A stretch of DNA of 5,851 nt, from the NCBI GenBank assembly GCA_013153135.1, contig JAADFA010000144.1, positions 1-5,851 of the forward strand. The letters are read 5' to 3'. Shown piece after piece: positions 4,290 to 5,851 of this stretch. The translations under genes were made by a program, and so were the position numbers. The stretch's first letter is position 1. The number at the start of each line of letters is the position of its first letter. The DNA comes from Chloroflexota bacterium. Its GTDB lineage: Bacteria; Chloroflexota; Anaerolineae; Anaerolineales; DRMV01. A model generated the notes under the pieces. The model was not told the DNA's origin and ran no database searches. It saw only the letters and a program-made list of their open reading frames with translations.

Positions 4290-5564
4290 ATGAAGTCATT
4301 GCTTCAGCGGGTACGTCGTGCCTATGCGGATACCCCTATGACCGCGTGGCTTTTGGGCGTGTTAGCCGCGGTGGGGGTGGAGTTGCTCATCGGTCCGGAC
4401 CTCGCCTATTATCTGGGTCTGGGCACGTTGCCTTCCTTTTTTGGTTTGTCCATCTTGCTTGATTCACCCGTGCTCATCCCGAGCGTGCTCCTGTTCGTTA
4501 CATTGGTGTATGTGGTGCCCACGTTAATTGTGGCGAAATTGAGCGCGCCATGGGTTCAGAAATTCGAAGATAAACTACCTCCTACCTTATATGTGCTGTT
4601 CTCGCTGCTTTTCCTCTACTTCATCCTGCACTTGTGGAGCATGGGCAGCGAATATCGCTTGCTCGTGCTGCGGCTACTGGGCATCAACATCATCCTGACC
4701 TTGAGCCTGAACCTGGTCAACGGCTGGATGGGCGAGTTCTCGGTCGCGGTCGCGGGCTTTATGGCCGTGGGCGCGTACGTGGCCTCGGTTATCATGGTGT
4801 GGGGGTTTGTGAACGATGACGTGTTTGGCCCGGCCGTGTTCCCCGAATCTTGGGCGCCCTTTGCATTTCCCATTGTGTTGATTATCGCGGGCGCGGTCAC
4901 CGCGCTCACCGCGCTGTTGGTCGCGATCCCGTCCTTCCGTACCCGTGGCGATTACTTGGCCATTATTACCCTGGCCTACCTTTTCATCGTCAAGAGCACC
5001 TTCGAAAACCTGGACGTCATCGGGGGCCCGCGAGGGTTTATGAACCAGCCCAAGGTGGCCGAGGACTTGTGGGTGGTGTTCATCTGGGTTGTCTTGGCCA
5101 TTTGGGTGATTCGCAACTACGTTACGTCCACTTATGGCAAAGCGACCAGCGCGGTGCGGGATAACGAGCCCGCGGCCGAAATGATGACCGTGGACACGCG
5201 CAAGGTCAAAATTATCGCGTTCTTGACCCACGCGTTTTGGTCCGGCGTCGCGGGTGGGTTGTACGCACACGTCATTGGCTACATTAACCCATCGAGCTTT
5301 GGCCTGGTCAAATCGGCCGAAATCTTGGGGATGCTGTACCTGGGTGGTCTGAATTCGGTGACAGGCTCGATTTTGGGCGCGGTGTTGTTTACCCTGCTCA
5401 GCGAAATGTTGCGTCCGCTTCGCCTGGTCAAGTGGATGGTTATCCCTGTAATTTTAATTATCGTCATGATCAAACGCCCGCGCGGCTTGCTTGGCTTCCA
5501 GGAACTGCAGATCCCCTTCTTCCGGCGTCGGCGGGCCGAGCAGCGTGCGTCATCCGGTAATTGA
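4290..5564 (+). CDS. livM: Branched-chain amino acid ABC transporter permease LivM
   Basis: The partner permease to LivH; the two form the membrane pore. The 424-residue product has the LivM core from about residue 128: NIILTLSLNLVNGWMGEFSV (133-152), GFMAVGAYVASV (156-167), RTRGDYLAIITLAY (217-230), VIGGPRGF (243-250), SAVRDNEPAAEMMTVDTRKVK (287-307, ATPase-coupling loop), GGLYAHVIGYINPSSFG (322-338) and RPRGLLG (396-402). A further 125 or so hydrophobic residues precede the core, with perhaps three membrane segments; many LivM proteins lack this, though long forms such as E. coli LivM exist. The tail is Arg-rich (411-419). I prefer ATG 4290 over the in-frame ATG 4275 because GAGG (4277-4280) sits nine bases upstream of 4290, while 4275 has no usable site. 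livG follows after 21 bases. Confidence 0.93.
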   Translation: MKSLLQRVRRAYADTPMTAWLLGVLAAVGVELLIGPDLAYYLGLGTLPSFFGLSILLDSPVLIPSVLLFVTLVYVVPTLIVAKLSAPWVQKFEDKLPPTLYVLFSLLFLYFILHLWSMGSEYRLLVLRLLGINIILTLSLNLVNGWMGEFSVAVAGFMAVGAYVASVIMVWGFVNDDVFGPAVFPESWAPFAFPIVLIIAGAVTALTALLVAIPSFRTRGDYLAIITLAYLFIVKSTFENLDVIGGPRGFMNQPKVAEDLWVVFIWVVLAIWVIRNYVTSTYGKATSAVRDNEPAAEMMTVDTRKVKIIAFLTHAFWSGVAGGLYAHVIGYINPSSFGLVKSAEILGMLYLGGLNSVTGSILGAVLFTLLSEMLRPLRLVKWMVIPVILIIVMIKRPRGLLGFQELQIPFFRRRRAEQRASSGN

Positions 5565-5585
5565 GGCGGCCGAGGAGGTTCGAGC

Positions 5586-5851
5586 ATGACGCAGCAGCCC
5601 ATTCTTGAGATTCACAACCTGACGCACTACTTCGGCGGTTTGCGCGCAGTTCACAATTTCAACACCCGCATCATGCCCGGCGAGATCCGTGGGCTCATCG
5701 GCCCGAACGGCGCGGGCAAGACCACGGTGTTCAACCTGACCACCGGGGTCTATAAGCCCAGCGACCCCCGAAGCAAAATCATCTTCATGGGGCAAGACAT
5801 CACGGGCAAGCCGCCGCACATCATCGGCCGCATCGGCATCAGCCGTACGTA
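5586..5851 (+). CDS. livG: Branched-chain amino acid ABC transporter ATP-binding protein LivG (5' part)
   Basis: An ATPase subunit that powers import through LivH/LivM; only the first 88 codons plus two bases are in the window. Visible are the A-loop region NLTHYFGGLRAV (11-22), with Tyr15 as the probable adenine-stacking residue, the Walker A motif GPNGAGKTT (39-47), and GQDITGKPPHIIGRIGISRT (69-88), which in LivG leads straight into the RTFQ Q-loop. The window stops just before that Gln. LivG is favoured over LivF by the early FGGLRAV and the GISRT ending. The segment YKPSDPRSKIIF (56-67) seems about two residues longer than usual LivG there. ATG 5586 has a strong GAGGAGG seven bases upstream, and the gene is clearly in operon with livM. 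Confidence 0.92.
   Translation, partial: MTQQPILEIHNLTHYFGGLRAVHNFNTRIMPGEIRGLIGPNGAGKTTVFNLTTGVYKPSDPRSKIIFMGQDITGKPPHIIGRIGISRT

Noticed and set aside
4674..5270. A 198-codon open frame on the minus strand inside livM
   Set aside because: It is antisense to a clear LivM gene, is rich in His, Arg, Gly and Asp as expected of a shadow frame, and shows no family motif.
1..5851. CRISPR arrays, insertion sequences, attachment sites or phage/defence genes
   Set aside because: No regularly spaced direct repeats, transposase or integrase motifs, or target-site duplications were seen. The tRNA 3' end is not repeated within the window, so no integrated element is supported.

Overview
The window comes from a GC-rich bacterium (roughly 60% G+C by eye) with ordinary Shine-Dalgarno sites, sigma70-like promoters and a tRNA gene with an encoded CCA end. 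The protein styles (a signal peptidase I with a long Pro/Ser/Thr-rich cytoplasmic tail, Trp-rich proteins, a LivHMG-type transporter) made me think of Chloroflexota, perhaps Anaerolineae or relatives. That placement is an impression, not a demonstration.

Layout, left to right. Bases 1-84 hold nothing I can support. An alpha/beta hydrolase lies on the minus strand (85-936) with a clear promoter upstream. About 290 bases without a gene follow, containing several inverted repeats. A tRNA-Leu(UAG) gene (1335-1419) has a near-consensus promoter in front and an intrinsic terminator behind. fdhD (1473-2300, +), the sulfurtransferase that activates formate dehydrogenase, starts 15 bases after that terminator and has no visible promoter of its own. 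lepB (2231-3127, -), signal peptidase I, converges on fdhD, and the two genes overlap by 70 bases at their 3' ends. A 205-base divergent spacer separates lepB from the livH-livM-livG transporter genes (3333 to the right edge, +); livG is cut by the window end.

How the parts work together. livH and livM encode the two membrane subunits and livG one ATPase of a branched-chain amino acid or related amide/amino acid ABC importer. They are tightly spaced (33 and 21 bases) and look like one operon. The second ATPase (LivF) and the binding protein (LivJ/K) are not in the window. FdhD acts on a formate dehydrogenase encoded elsewhere. LepB releases exported proteins from the membrane, which could include the transporter's binding protein, but that link is only inference.

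No new multi-gene system is apparent: the proteins belong to known families. The most distinctive DNA feature is a perfect 21-base palindrome (3274-3294) between lepB and livH that places an identical extended -10 promoter element (TGG-TATAAT) on both strands, so it reads as a built-in bidirectional promoter and possibly an operator. Also worth a look are the fdhD/lepB antisense overlap, the loss of the second cysteine of the FdhD CxxC motif, the terminator between the tRNA and fdhD, and a 10-base inverted repeat in the lepB leader.
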